A stretch of DNA of 64,000 nt from Paracidovorax valerianellae (GCF_900102625.1 NZ_FMZC01000017.1:1-64000); one strand, 5' to 3'; counted from the first letter of the stretch, positions 16,246-27,687 are shown. Notes: generated from the sequence alone by a model not told the origin. Made by a program: numbers and translations.

Positions 16246-16566
16246 TTATTGATGGGACGGACCATCGCCGGCTTTGGTCTGAATGGTCTTCATGAATTCC
16301 TGAATATCTTTCAGTATTTTCTCGATGGAGGGCTTGTTATTGCTTTCATCGCTTTTCTCGATCATCGTGACGCATTTTGCAGCTGCGGCCATTTGTACCT
16401 GATTCATTGCCTGTTGCTGGCTCAAGGCGATTTGCTGCTGCATGTTTTGATTGAAAATTTGCTGTGCTAGCGCGAGATTTGCCAGAATGGCGGGTTGCTC
16501 ACCAATGGACTTCGCATTGGATATCGCAATTGCCTGTATGACATCGGCGGGAAGTGAATCGGCCAT
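16246..16566 (-). CDS. RebB-like protein, first gene of the operon (106 aa)
   Basis: This 106-residue protein has the same opening pattern as the other RebB-like products ('VIQAIAISNAKSIGEQPAIL', 'NQNMQQQIALSQQQAMNQVQ') and a charged helical tail ('SIEKILKDIQEFMKTIQTK'). Its GC content is clearly lower than that of the rest of the operon, suggesting a different origin or relaxed codon use. It has a ribosome-binding site GGAGAG and the first start codon after the divergent promoter region. It could be the most highly expressed subunit. Confidence 0.6.
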   Translation of the reverse strand: MADSLPADVIQAIAISNAKSIGEQPAILANLALAQQIFNQNMQQQIALSQQQAMNQVQMAAAAKCVTMIEKSDESNNKPSIEKILKDIQEFMKTIQTKAGDGPSHQ

Positions 16567-16965
16567 TTATCTCTCCATAGCTGGCGGTGTTTGGTTTGCC
16601 ATGTTTGGTTGATGTGGGGCTATATTAATTTTCAAACTAGGGAAAAGTAAGTGTCGATACGGTAACGCCCGAGTTTGTTACCGTAACAGTAACGCTTCCA
16701 AATGAATTGCAGGGAAATGGACAGATTTTTTAAGATCTCTTCAGGTTTGCCGGGCTTGTAAAAGCACTTTGCGGCGTGAATATGTCGGCCGCCGTGTGGT
16801 TGTATATGTTTTCATATAAGCCGTGGCAATGGTGGTGATAACCATTCTTCAATGCCTCTGAAAATACCGTGGTTTGGCTGCGAATTTAAAAGTTGGCGCA
16901 GAGGAATTCAGGGTTGCCGCGTATCGATTCACCGTTAACTCGATGAGGTGCTTGTGAGGCGCAAG
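16567..16965. promoter_or_regulatory. AT-rich divergent promoter region of the reb-like operon and its regulator
   Basis: This 399-bp gene-free, AT-rich stretch lies between the reb-like operon (-) and the regulator gene (+). At 16659-16684 there is an inverted repeat ACGGTAAC-N10-GTTACCGT, followed by two further GTAAC half-sites at 16683-16687 and 16690-16694. This array is the best operator candidate, placed ~95 bp before the first reb-like start codon. The rest shows no gene-like sequence. Confidence 0.55.
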
Positions 16966-17718
16966 ATGAATGAGATTGAAGAAAACCAGATTCGGGAGGC
17001 TTGCGAAGAGATATTGGAGAGCAATGCATTCACAAAAGCGCACCGGATGCGGCGGCTTTTCCGGTTCCTGGTGGAGCAGGCGGTTGCCGGGGAAAATCGC
17101 AATACCAATGAGCACACCATCGGGATCGAGGTTTTCGATCGCGAAGCCTCGGCCTATATGCCTGGCGAAGATCCGATCGTCAGGGTGCAGATCGGGCGAC
17201 TGCGCCAGCGGCTGAACGCTTACTACGCAGCCAACAAGCCGCGGGGAGGGATCGAGATACGCATTCCCGTCGGCAGCTACATGCCCGTGATTCAGCGCCC
17301 CTCGGCCGCATCAGACGAATCGGGCGGGCTGAGCCGGCTGATGGTGCAGCCGGTCCAGTACGTCGCGGAACGTGGCGACGGAAAGGCTTTCGCCCATGGG
17401 CTTTACGAAGAGTTGGTGGACCAGCTTTTTCGAGCCTTCGGAGACGTGTTCGTGGCGCCGTGCGCATCGGCCGGGGCCGATGCCGGCAGCGTTGGCGGGC
17501 CGGGTCAGCGCATCGATCCGCACCATTCCATCGAAAGCAGCCTGCGCATCGATACCGAGCGCATTCGCGCATCCATACGGCTGGTGGACTCCGCTTTCAA
17601 GCGGATCGCCTGGGCTCGGCATTTCGACTGCTCGGTCCACTTCGGGATTCAGCAGCAAGAGGAGCTGGCAACGACCATTTGCAGCGCCTTGAAGCCCGTG
17701 GTTTCCTCACTGAGGTGA
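16966..17718 (+). CDS. Winged-helix regulator with TolB/adenylate-cyclase-like C-terminal domain
   Basis: This 250-residue protein begins with the wHTH module found in many TPR or adenylate-cyclase-type regulators: 'SNAFTKAHRMRRLFRFLVEQ', 'NEHTIGIEVFDREASAYMPG', 'EDPIVRVQIGRLRQRLNAYY'. The C-terminal ~130 residues resemble the TolB-N/FlgO-like domain that often follows ('FAHGLYEELVDQLFRAFG'). It is transcribed divergently from the reb-like operon, and a regulator of this class adjoins R-body loci in other proteobacteria. Control of the operon is therefore likely. The ATG at 16966 has a GAGG ribosome-binding site; an upstream GTG at 16948 is less likely. Confidence 0.65.
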   Translation: MNEIEENQIREACEEILESNAFTKAHRMRRLFRFLVEQAVAGENRNTNEHTIGIEVFDREASAYMPGEDPIVRVQIGRLRQRLNAYYAANKPRGGIEIRIPVGSYMPVIQRPSAASDESGGLSRLMVQPVQYVAERGDGKAFAHGLYEELVDQLFRAFGDVFVAPCASAGADAGSVGGPGQRIDPHHSIESSLRIDTERIRASIRLVDSAFKRIAWARHFDCSVHFGIQQQEELATTICSALKPVVSSLR

Positions 17719-17786
17719 TTTCTCGAAGGGTCGATGCCGTTTGCTGGCCGCTGGCTGCTGCTGGTTGAACGGTGTTCGAAAAGCGC

Positions 17787-18518
17787 CTATCGCCGCATGC
17801 TCGTGAACACGTCGAACTCCCAGCTGCGCAACGCCAGCAGCACGGTGTAGCCCTCGCGTTCGCGCTCGGGCATGCGCTGGTCGGCCAGGTGCTGCTGCGC
17901 GAAGTCGTTGGCGACCCGCTGCATGCGCTCCCAGAAGGCCGGCGCCAGGCTGCGGCTGATGGCGCCGTGCACCAGCAGCACGCCCTCGCCCGGGCCATCG
18001 AAGCTGCCGGCGAAGTAGTCGAGCAGCGCGTGGTCGCGGAAGTAGTGCATTACCGGGCCGTGCGGGCGCCAGCGGAAGGTCTTTGCCAGCTTGAGGCGAT
18101 AGCGGTTCAGCGGTCGCAGTTCGATGATGCCGATGCGGTCGAGCTGTGCGAGGTATTTGACGCCCTCGGCCTCGCTCAGGCGGTAGGTGGTCACGATCTG
18201 TTCCAGGGTCCACTGGCTCAGCACGCAGATCGCCATGAGCATGAGCTTCTTGTCGGCCACCACGGCGGTTTCCTGCGCCTGGCTCAACTCTTTCAGCAGT
18301 GGCTGGCTGTCGGCCACGCGGCGTGCCAGGTCGGCGAAATCGAGCGCCAGCGCCCGGCAGATCGCGTCAATGCGCGACAGCGGCATGTCACCCTTGGCCA
18401 GCATGCGCTTGACGCTGGACTCGGCCATGCCCAGAGCCTTGGCGAGGTCGGCATAGGTCATCTGGGCGGATTTGAGTTCCTTCTTCAGGGCGGCAACAAG
18501 GTCGGCGGTGGTGCTCAT
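17787..18518 (-). CDS. XRE-family helix-turn-helix regulator
   Basis: This 243-residue protein has an N-terminal Cro/C1-type HTH ('MTYADLAKALGMAESSVKRMLA', split MTYADLAKALG / MAESSVKRMLA, residues ~20-41, with 'MPLSRIDAICRALALDF' after it). A ~170-residue effector-like domain of unknown type follows, containing 'MLMAICVLSQWTLEQIV' and 'FRWRPHGPVMHYFRDHALLDYF'. That domain is common in standalone XRE proteins of beta- and gammaproteobacteria. An inverted repeat overlapping its ribosome-binding region (18519-18539) suggests autorepression. It diverges from the ceramidase-like membrane protein gene, a possible target. Confidence 0.8.
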   Translation of the reverse strand: MSTTADLVAALKKELKSAQMTYADLAKALGMAESSVKRMLAKGDMPLSRIDAICRALALDFADLARRVADSQPLLKELSQAQETAVVADKKLMLMAICVLSQWTLEQIVTTYRLSEAEGVKYLAQLDRIGIIELRPLNRYRLKLAKTFRWRPHGPVMHYFRDHALLDYFAGSFDGPGEGVLLVHGAISRSLAPAFWERMQRVANDFAQQHLADQRMPEREREGYTVLLALRSWEFDVFTSMRR

Positions 18519-18539
18519 GGGTATCGATTATGGATACCC
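18519..18539. promoter_or_regulatory. Inverted-repeat operator candidate for the XRE regulator
   Basis: GGGTATC-GATTATG-GATACCC, with 7-bp arms and a 7-bp spacer, starts at the base next to the XRE start codon (18518). Binding here would block its own ribosome-binding and promoter-proximal region. It also faces the divergent gene at 18640. Confidence 0.55.
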
Positions 18540-18639
18540 GGCGTGGCAGTGGATCGGTCTGGGCGCGTTTCATGCGCCCTTCGGCGGGTTTGCGCAGGAG
18601 ACTGCGCGGCATTCATCGCTTGATTCGGAGCCGCGTTCC

Positions 18640-19560
18640 ATGTCTTCTTTCTCCCGCTTTTTCACCCAACGGCCGTCTGCCTCCGAAGGGGCGCTCTACG
18701 CCACCCTGGCCGTGCTCGCCATGGTGGCCTGCTGGGGGCCGTATGTGGCGGCCAACCCGCACCAGCATGCGTTTGCCGACCAGCGCACGGTGTGGGGCAT
18801 GGCCCACGCGATGGACGTGCTGACCAATGTGCCGTTTGCGCTGATGGGGCTGTGGGGCTTGCGGCGGCTGGTGGCCTGGGCGCGCAGCGAGCAAGGCGCG
18901 GCCGCCATGACGGCAACGGTGATGGCGGCCGTGTTCTTCTCGGGCCTGCTGCTCACGGCTGGCGCCTCATCGCTTTATCACTGGATGCCGCACGACATCA
19001 CGCTGCTGTGGGACCGCCTAGGCATGCTGGTGGCGTTCACCGGTTTGCTGGGCCTGGCGGCGGATGGGCGGCTGGGCGCACGGCCTGCCTGGGTGCTGGC
19101 CGTTGTGCTGCCGGTGGCGGGCTGGCTGTCGCTGCGGGCCTGGGGGTTGACGGGGCAGAGGCTGCCGTGGGGCGTGCTGCAGGGCGGGGGCATGCTGCTC
19201 GTGGTGGCGCTGGCCATGGCCCCAGTGCGGCCCGGCCGGCTGCCCGTTTCGCTGGCGGCCGTGATCGGCTGGTATGCGCTGGCCAAGCTGTTCGAACTGG
19301 GCGACCACGCGGTGTTTGGCTGGACGGGCGGCTGGGTGTCGGGCCACAGCCTCAAACACGTGGCAGCGGCACTGGCTGCTTGGCCGGTGATCGCGGCGCT
19401 TAACGTGCGCCGTGCTCCAGCCTCCGGCGCCTACTGGCCGATGTGCGCGCGGCGCACGCCCTGGCAGCGCCGGTCCGCCGCAGCGTGCCCCGCGCGGGGC
19501 ACAATCGCCGCCAGCGCGGACCGGAGCGCCCAGCCCGGGTCTGCGGCGCGGAGCATCTGA
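18640..19560 (+). CDS. Ceramidase-like (CREST superfamily) integral membrane protein
   Basis: This 306-residue protein has about seven hydrophobic helices. The motifs 'GASSLYHWMPHDITLLWDRL' (Ser, His, Asp) and, near the end, 'GHSLKHVAAALAAW' recall the metal-binding Ser/His/Asp pattern of alkaline-ceramidase/PAQR-type hydrolases. 'ELGDHAVFGWTG' is also conserved in bacterial members. The last ~40 residues are Arg/Ala-rich and look like read-through into non-conserved sequence. The start is the ATG at 18640 with CGGAG upstream. Substrate and direction of catalysis are unknown; lipid amide hydrolysis is a family-based guess. Confidence 0.65.
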   Translation: MSSFSRFFTQRPSASEGALYATLAVLAMVACWGPYVAANPHQHAFADQRTVWGMAHAMDVLTNVPFALMGLWGLRRLVAWARSEQGAAAMTATVMAAVFFSGLLLTAGASSLYHWMPHDITLLWDRLGMLVAFTGLLGLAADGRLGARPAWVLAVVLPVAGWLSLRAWGLTGQRLPWGVLQGGGMLLVVALAMAPVRPGRLPVSLAAVIGWYALAKLFELGDHAVFGWTGGWVSGHSLKHVAAALAAWPVIAALNVRRAPASGAYWPMCARRTPWQRRSAAACPARGTIAASADRSAQPGSAARSI

Positions 19561-19584
19561 AGAACCATTCCACAGGAGCACGGC

Positions 19585-21528
19585 ATGAGCCAAGAGCAGG
19601 CCCGCATGGCCGACCACCCCCGCGCGGCCGAGCCGGCGCACCCCAACCAGTTCGCCCTGCTGCGCCAGCGACGCTTCGCACCGTTTTTCTGGACGCAGTT
19701 CGCCGGTGCGGCGAACGACAACCTGTTCAAGTTCGCGTTCACCGTCATGGTGACCTACCAGCTCAGCGTGTCGTGGATGCCGCCATCCATGGCGGGGCTG
19801 GTGATCGGCGCGCTGTTCATCCTGCCGTTCCTGCTGTTTTCGGCCACATCGGGGCAGTTGACCGACAAGTTCGACAAGACCCGCATGATCCGATTCGTGA
19901 AAAACCTGGAGATCGCCATCATGCTGGTGGCGGCGTGGGGGTTTCTGGCCTCCAGCGCCGTCGTGCTGCTGGCGTGCACCTTTCTCATGGGGCTGCATTC
20001 CACGCTGTTCGGGCCGGTGAAGTTCGCCTACATGCCGCAGGTGCTGTCCGAGCGCGAGCTGACCGGCGGCAACGGCATGGTCGAGATGGGCACTTTCGTG
20101 GCCATTTTGCTGGGCCAGGTAGCGGGCGGTCTGCTGGTGGCGGTGCCGGGCATCGGCCATGCCTCGGTGGCGGCGGCCTGCGTGCTGCTGGCGCTGGCCG
20201 GTCGCGCGGTGGCGCAGTTCATTCCGAGCGTGCCGGCCACCGACCCGGGTCTGGCGATCAACTGGAACCCGGTCACCGAGACCTGGCGCAACCTGAAGCT
20301 CGCGCACGCCAGCCCCGTGGTGTTCCGCTCGCTGCTGGGCATTAGCTGGATGTGGTTCTTCGGCGCGGTGTTTCTCTCGCAATTTCCGAGCTTCGCCAAG
20401 GAGGTGCTGCACGGTGACGCGCAGGTGGCCTCGCTGCTGCTCGTGGTGTTCTCGGTCGGCATCGGCGTCGGCTCGCTGCTGTGCGAGGTATTGAGCCGCC
20501 GGCATGTGGAGATCGGCTTGGTGCCGCTGGGCGCCATCGGCATGAGCGTGTTCGCCATCGACCTTTACTTCGCCTCGCGCTCTCTGCCGCCTGCGCCCGA
20601 GATGGGGCTGGGCACCTTCATGGCGCAGGCCGCACACTGGCGCGTGATGGCCGATCTGGCGCTGCTGAGCCTGTTCGCCGGCCTGTACAGCGTGCCGATG
20701 TACGCGCTGATCCAGATGCGCAGCCAGCCCACGCACCGGGCGCGCATCATCGCGGCCAACAACATCCTGAACGCGCTGTTCATGATCGGCAGCTCGCTCA
20801 TCGCCGGGGCGCTGCTGGGCGCGGGGTTTTCGGTGCCGCAGATCTTTTTGTTCACGGGCATCGCCAATGCGATCGTCGCGTTCTACATCTTTCTGCTGGT
20901 GCCCGAATACCTGCTGCGCTTCGTGGCCTGGGTGGCGTCGCGCTTCGTCTACCGCTTCAAGATCCAGGGCGACGACCATCTGCCGACCCAAGGTGCAGCC
21001 ATCCTGGTGTGCAACCACGTGAGCTTCGTGGATGCGGTGCTGCTCATGGCCGCCAGCCCGCGCCCCATCTACTTCGTGATGGACCACCGCATCTTCCGGG
21101 TGCCGGTGCTGGGCTGGCTGTTCCGGCTGGCCAAGGCCATTCCCATCGCGCCGCAAAAGGACGACCCGGCGGTGTATGCCGCGGCGTTCGAGCGGGCCGC
21201 CCAGGTGCTGCGCGAGGGCGATCTGCTGGCGATCTTTCCCGAGGGCGGCATTACGCGCGACGGACAGCTGCAGCCGTTCAAGGGCGGCATCATGAAGATC
21301 CTCGACCGCGCCCGCGAAGAGGGCCTGGCGCCCCCGGTGATCCCGATGGCTTTGACCAATCTGTGGGGTTCGTACTTCAGCCGCATCGAGCAGGGCGGGG
21401 CGATGGTGCGCCCCTTCCGGCGCGGCCTGTTCAATCGCGTGGGGCTCAATGTCGGCCCGGCCGTGCCCGCCGCAATGGTGCAGCCCGAACTGCTGCGCGA
21501 GCGCGTGGCCGGCTTGCTGGCAGATTGA
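19585..21528 (+). CDS. MFS (LplT-like) transporter fused to PlsC-type acyltransferase
   Basis: This 647-residue protein has two parts. Residues ~20-430 form a 12-helix MFS domain of the LplT type ('TQFAGAANDNLFKFAFTVMV', 'GQLTDKFDKTRMIRFVKNLE', 'NGMVEMGTFVAILLGQVAGG'). Residues ~440-647 form a 1-acyl-glycerophosphate acyltransferase domain with the NHVSFVD catalytic His/Asp motif, 'FPEGGITRDGQLQPFKGGI', and a C-terminal 'VIPMALTNLWGSYFSR'. In E. coli LplT and Aas are separate proteins that import lysophospholipid and re-acylate it; here both steps sit in one chain. Unlike full Aas, there is no AMP-binding acyl-ACP synthetase domain, so acyl-ACP or acyl-CoA must come from elsewhere. Confidence 0.88.
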   Translation: MSQEQARMADHPRAAEPAHPNQFALLRQRRFAPFFWTQFAGAANDNLFKFAFTVMVTYQLSVSWMPPSMAGLVIGALFILPFLLFSATSGQLTDKFDKTRMIRFVKNLEIAIMLVAAWGFLASSAVVLLACTFLMGLHSTLFGPVKFAYMPQVLSERELTGGNGMVEMGTFVAILLGQVAGGLLVAVPGIGHASVAAACVLLALAGRAVAQFIPSVPATDPGLAINWNPVTETWRNLKLAHASPVVFRSLLGISWMWFFGAVFLSQFPSFAKEVLHGDAQVASLLLVVFSVGIGVGSLLCEVLSRRHVEIGLVPLGAIGMSVFAIDLYFASRSLPPAPEMGLGTFMAQAAHWRVMADLALLSLFAGLYSVPMYALIQMRSQPTHRARIIAANNILNALFMIGSSLIAGALLGAGFSVPQIFLFTGIANAIVAFYIFLLVPEYLLRFVAWVASRFVYRFKIQGDDHLPTQGAAILVCNHVSFVDAVLLMAASPRPIYFVMDHRIFRVPVLGWLFRLAKAIPIAPQKDDPAVYAAAFERAAQVLREGDLLAIFPEGGITRDGQLQPFKGGIMKILDRAREEGLAPPVIPMALTNLWGSYFSRIEQGGAMVRPFRRGLFNRVGLNVGPAVPAAMVQPELLRERVAGLLAD

Positions 21529-21594
21529 AGGCTTGGCGCCGGAGCAGAAATTCCAGCGCCTTTTGCACGGCTCGGCCAGCCAGCCCTGCAGCCG

Positions 21595-24252
<2,658 letters not shown>

Positions 24253-24277
24253 GGTGCTGCGTTCTCCTGAGGGTGGG

Positions 24278-25294
24278 TCAGCCGTTGCGGAAAAGGAAAC
24301 TGTAGGCGTTCAGGGCTGGCACGCCGCCCAGGTGCGCATACAGCACGCGCGAGCCGGCGGGAAATTCGCCGTTGCGCACCATCTCGATCATGCCGTGCAT
24401 CGACTTGCCCTCATAGACCGGGTCGGTCAGCATGCCTTCCTGGCGCGCGCACAGGCGAATCGCCTCCAGCGTGCCTTCGTTGGGCAGGCCATATTCCGGA
24501 CCGCCGTAGCGCGTGTCCAGCACGATGTCGGCTTCAGTGATGTCGCGCCCCAATTCCACCAGCTTCGCGGTGTTCTGTGCAATGCGCAGTACCTGTGCCT
24601 TCGTCTGTTCGGGCTTGGCCGATGCGTCGATGCCGATCACCTTGTCGGCGCGGCCATCGGCGGCAAAGCCCACCACCATGCCGGCCTGCGTGCTGCCCGT
24701 GACCGAGCACACGACGATGTAGTCGAACTGAAAGCCCAACTCCTTTTCCTGCTGGCGCACTTCTTCGGCAAAGCCGACGAAGCCGAGGCCGCCCTTGGGG
24801 TGCTCCGAGCAGCCTGCCGGAATGGGGAAGGGCTTGCCGCCGGCCTGGCGCACGTCCTCCATGGCCTGTTCCCAGCTCGGACGGATGCCGATGTCGAAGC
24901 CCGCCGCGTCCAGTCGCACATCGGCGCCCATGATGCGGCTCATCTCGATGTTGCCCACGCGGTCGTACACCGCGTCGGAGTAGTTCACCCAGTTTTCCTG
25001 CACCAGCACGCACTTCATGCCCAGGTGCGCGGCCACCGCAGCGACCTGGCGTGTCTGGTTGGACTGGATGCCGCCGATGGACACCAGCGTGTCGTAGCCC
25101 CCTTCGATCGCCTCGGGGATGAGGTATTCGAGCTTGCGCGTCTTGTTGCCGCCGAAGGCCAGGCCCGAGTTGCAATCCTCGCGCTTGGCGTACAGCTCGA
25201 CCTTGCCGCCCAGGTGGGCGGACAGGCGCGGCAGCGGCTGGATGGGTGTGGGGCCGAAGGTCAGCGAATGGCGGGGGAATTTCTGCAAATTCAT
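24278..25294 (-). CDS. acdS: 1-Aminocyclopropane-1-carboxylate (ACC) deaminase
   Basis: This 338-residue PLP enzyme splits the ethylene precursor ACC to 2-oxobutyrate and ammonia. All residues that separate true ACC deaminases from D-cysteine desulfhydrases are in place: Lys51 (PLP Schiff base, '[11 protein letters not shown]'), Ser78 ('[12 protein letters not shown]'), Tyr294 and Glu295 ('[11 protein letters not shown]'), and Leu322 ('YAHLGGVPA'). The length is exactly normal. The start is set at the ATG at 25294, giving the usual 'MNLQKFPRH'; AGGAT lies upstream. The gene is followed at once by the E1 gene and is divergent from an Lrp-type gene, the classic acdS/acdR layout. It suggests a plant-associated lifestyle. 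Confidence 0.95.
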   Translation of the reverse strand: MNLQKFPRHSLTFGPTPIQPLPRLSAHLGGKVELYAKREDCNSGLAFGGNKTRKLEYLIPEAIEGGYDTLVSIGGIQSNQTRQVAAVAAHLGMKCVLVQENWVNYSDAVYDRVGNIEMSRIMGADVRLDAAGFDIGIRPSWEQAMEDVRQAGGKPFPIPAGCSEHPKGGLGFVGFAEEVRQQEKELGFQFDYIVVCSVTGSTQAGMVVGFAADGRADKVIGIDASAKPEQTKAQVLRIAQNTAKLVELGRDITEADIVLDTRYGGPEYGLPNEGTLEAIRLCARQEGMLTDPVYEGKSMHGMIEMVRNGEFPAGSRVLYAHLGGVPALNAYSFLFRNG

Positions 25295-25511
25295 GGAGGG
25301 CATCCTGGCAAAAGGGAAGTCATGGAGACACAGGTCCGGCGCCGTAGTGGGCCGCAGCCTCCGCAGCTTGGCGGGGCAGCAGCCAAAGGCGATCCGTTAC
25401 TTTGAATGGTAGGAAAATGCCGGCACAACAGGGTTGCAAAATCCGATTGAAAAATGGCTTGAAAGACAACAGAAAGCCAATTTATTTCGATTTCATTGTG
25501 GAAAATTATTC

Positions 25512-26033
25512 ATGTGCGCAACAAAATTAAGAAAGCCGGTGGTGCCGGCCGCTGCTGCCGATCTCACGGGTGAATTGGACCGCACTGACAAGGCTATCCT
25601 GCGCGCGTTGCAGCGCGATGCCTCGGTGTCGAACGTGGCGCTGGCGGCCAAGGTCCACTTGAGCGCACCGGCCTGCCTGAGGCGCGTGGAACGACTCAAG
25701 CGTCTGGGGCTGATCGACGGGGTGGTGGCATTGCTCAATCCGCGCGCCGTGGGCGCGGGCATGCTGGTGATGATCGGCGTGGTGCTGGACCGCTCCACGC
25801 CCGAGTCGTTCGCCGAGTTCGAGAAGGCCGCCGCGAAGATATCCGGCTGCATGGAATGCCACGTGGTGACGGGCGAGTTCGACTACTTCATGCTGGTGCG
25901 CACCAAAGACAGCGAAAGCTTCAACCGTCTGCACGCCGAGCAACTGCTCTACCTGCCGGGGGTGCGGCAGGTGCGTTCGTTCATGGTGATTCGCAACGTG
26001 CTCTCGACGACTGAATTGCCCATGGCGATCTGA
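25512..26033 (+). CDS. acdR: Lrp/AsnC-family regulator, likely AcdR
   Basis: This 173-residue regulator has an N-terminal HTH ('LDRTDKAILRALQRDASVSN', 'HLSAPACLRRVERLKRLGLI') and a C-terminal RAM ligand domain ('GCMECHVVTGEFDYFMLVRT', 'LYLPGVRQVRSFMVIRNVLS'). In Pseudomonas and other plant-associated bacteria AcdR binds the acdS promoter and activates it when ACC is present. The divergent arrangement with a 217-bp AT-rich gap fits that model. The ATG at 25512 is chosen because the upstream in-frame stretch is AT-rich and non-conserved; the frame is open from 25434. Confidence 0.85.
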   Translation: MCATKLRKPVVPAAAADLTGELDRTDKAILRALQRDASVSNVALAAKVHLSAPACLRRVERLKRLGLIDGVVALLNPRAVGAGMLVMIGVVLDRSTPESFAEFEKAAAKISGCMECHVVTGEFDYFMLVRTKDSESFNRLHAEQLLYLPGVRQVRSFMVIRNVLSTTELPMAI

Positions 26034-26097
26034 GGCGTTGTGAAACCAGCCGCCCCGGTAGATCGCTCACTGCGATGGATGGCTGCCCTGCCCGTGC

Positions 26098-27687
26098 TCA
26101 GGGGACTCTGAACATGTGCGGCATGCTCAATCCGTAATTGCCTGCCACGCCCTGTGTGGCATTCGGGTTGGTGAGCTTGAGCAAGGCCATTCCGATAATG
26201 GGTCGGCCATCTATGGCATTGGTGGCCAAGCTGGCCCAGCCAGCGACAAAGGCATCCGATCGTGGTTGGGCATTGATCGAGGCCGAGATACCCGAGCGGC
26301 TTGCTTCCTGAAAGCCTATTGTCGTCACCGTACCGCAGGCGAGCACAGGGTTCAGTGCCAGCTTGGTCGCAGCCTGCCGATCGAAGTAAGTCAGTCCCCA
26401 TTGGTTGCAGACGCTCTCGGGATTTGTCTTCACCTGGGTGTCATCGCTTGAGAAATACTGGCTTCCGAGGTCCGAGGGCGGAACCACGGAATACACGCGT
26501 GCCACCGCAGGTGGCTGGCCGTAGTCGTAGGCCACGCTGTAGCGCTTCGTAGGCATGGACAGTACCCAGTCCGTTCTGGCGGAAATGGAGGAGTCGCTGG
26601 CGTACTGGTTCATCACTTCGGTGGTGGCCAATTGCCCCGACAGATCGCCGGCCGTTCGGCGGGCATTGCGCTCGCCGGCTGGCAGGTAGTACGGCGTGGA
26701 GAGGTCTGGAAGGTCGTAGTAGCGCGCCTGAATGACCGCCGCGTTGGTGGGTTCGCTGGTTTCGCCGTCGATGTTCTTCACGCGAGTGGCGAAGCCCGCC
26801 GATACGAGCAGAGGGTCGGCCGTGTAGCGCTCGGGGGAGGCGACCGTCTGTCCGGTGGATGGAAACAGCACGTAGTTGCCCCGCGCGCTGCGGCCTGCGT
26901 TGTTGACGGCGCGGATCGCGGTGGCGGCGCCGGAGAACGTGGTGGAGTTCGGCACGTCGATGATGTACCAGGTGCCCGCCACACCGCCCGTGGGCGTGGC
27001 CAGGCCACGGCTGGCGGCGGTGGCCTCGGTGCTGGTGTCTTCGAACAGTGCAGCGCTGATTGCCGCATCGGTGCATGGGGCTGCGCCGTTTACCGGGCGG
27101 ATCGCCGTGAAGAGGGCGGATCGCTCCTGCTGGCTGGTGCCATACACGGCGGTACTGGGGATGTCGGCCGCCACGATGGCTTCGATGGCGCCTTCACGCG
27201 TGTGGTTCGCCATCACGTCGGCGGTCCACAGCGGGTTGAGCCGCTCTGTGACGAAGGGCTGCCCCACGCCAGGCGTGAGCCGCGGTGAGCTGCAGGTCGC
27301 GTCGGCGGTGGACAGTTGCGCGATGCCGCTGGCGCCTGCCGTCACCGCGCCGGTCCACACATCGCCCGGGGCCAGCAACACCGTCATGTGCAAGAGGCCG
27401 TCGCCATTGTTCGCGCCGCGAAAACGCAGCTTCACGGCCTTGCCGTTGTTGAGGTCGGTATTGACCAGGTGCAGCACCGTCATCTGCCCGTTCTGCGCGG
27501 TGAAGTAGGGCACCACGAGACTGTGGCCCGGTCCGCTTTCGGCGATGGCGTAGGTGGTGGCGTCGGTCGTGCCCATCACGCTGTTCGAGGGGGCAGCCCC
27601 GGTGCCGGGGATGACGCCTGCCGTGGCGCTGGTGGCCAGGCCGAGGCACAACAAGCCGCACGCGGCCGCGATTTGCTGGATGGGCAT
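26098..27687 (-). CDS. Secreted protein of unknown function (529 aa)
   Basis: This 529-residue protein has a clear signal peptide ('ACGLLCLGLATSATAG', cleavage near residue 24). The mature part is Thr/Ser/Asn-rich and beta-like, with two pairs of cysteines that could form disulfides. The opening 'SGPGHSLVVPYFTAQNGQMT..HLVNTDLNNGKAVKLRFRG' describes an immunoglobulin-like or cell-surface domain seen in Comamonadaceae exported proteins, whose role is not known. It has a ribosome-binding site AAGGAT. There is no transmembrane helix or C-terminal outer-membrane Phe. The neighbours give no hint of function. Confidence 0.6.
   Translation of the reverse strand: MPIQQIAAACGLLCLGLATSATAGVIPGTGAAPSNSVMGTTDATTYAIAESGPGHSLVVPYFTAQNGQMTVLHLVNTDLNNGKAVKLRFRGANNGDGLLHMTVLLAPGDVWTGAVTAGASGIAQLSTADATCSSPRLTPGVGQPFVTERLNPLWTADVMANHTREGAIEAIVAADIPSTAVYGTSQQERSALFTAIRPVNGAAPCTDAAISAALFEDTSTEATAASRGLATPTGGVAGTWYIIDVPNSTTFSGAATAIRAVNNAGRSARGNYVLFPSTGQTVASPERYTADPLLVSAGFATRVKNIDGETSEPTNAAVIQARYYDLPDLSTPYYLPAGERNARRTAGDLSGQLATTEVMNQYASDSSISARTDWVLSMPTKRYSVAYDYGQPPAVARVYSVVPPSDLGSQYFSSDDTQVKTNPESVCNQWGLTYFDRQAATKLALNPVLACGTVTTIGFQEASRSGISASINAQPRSDAFVAGWASLATNAIDGRPIIGMALLKLTNPNATQGVAGNYGLSMPHMFRVP

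Noticed and set aside
12550-17718. Whole region as a prophage or tailocin
   Set aside because: There are no tail, capsid, integrase or terminase genes. The DUF1906 lysin-like protein alone does not make a phage module.
19018-21156. 712-codon open frame antisense to the MFS-acyltransferase gene
   Set aside because: The product is His/Arg/Gln-rich low-complexity sequence, typical of the reverse strand of a high-GC gene; no family match is apparent.
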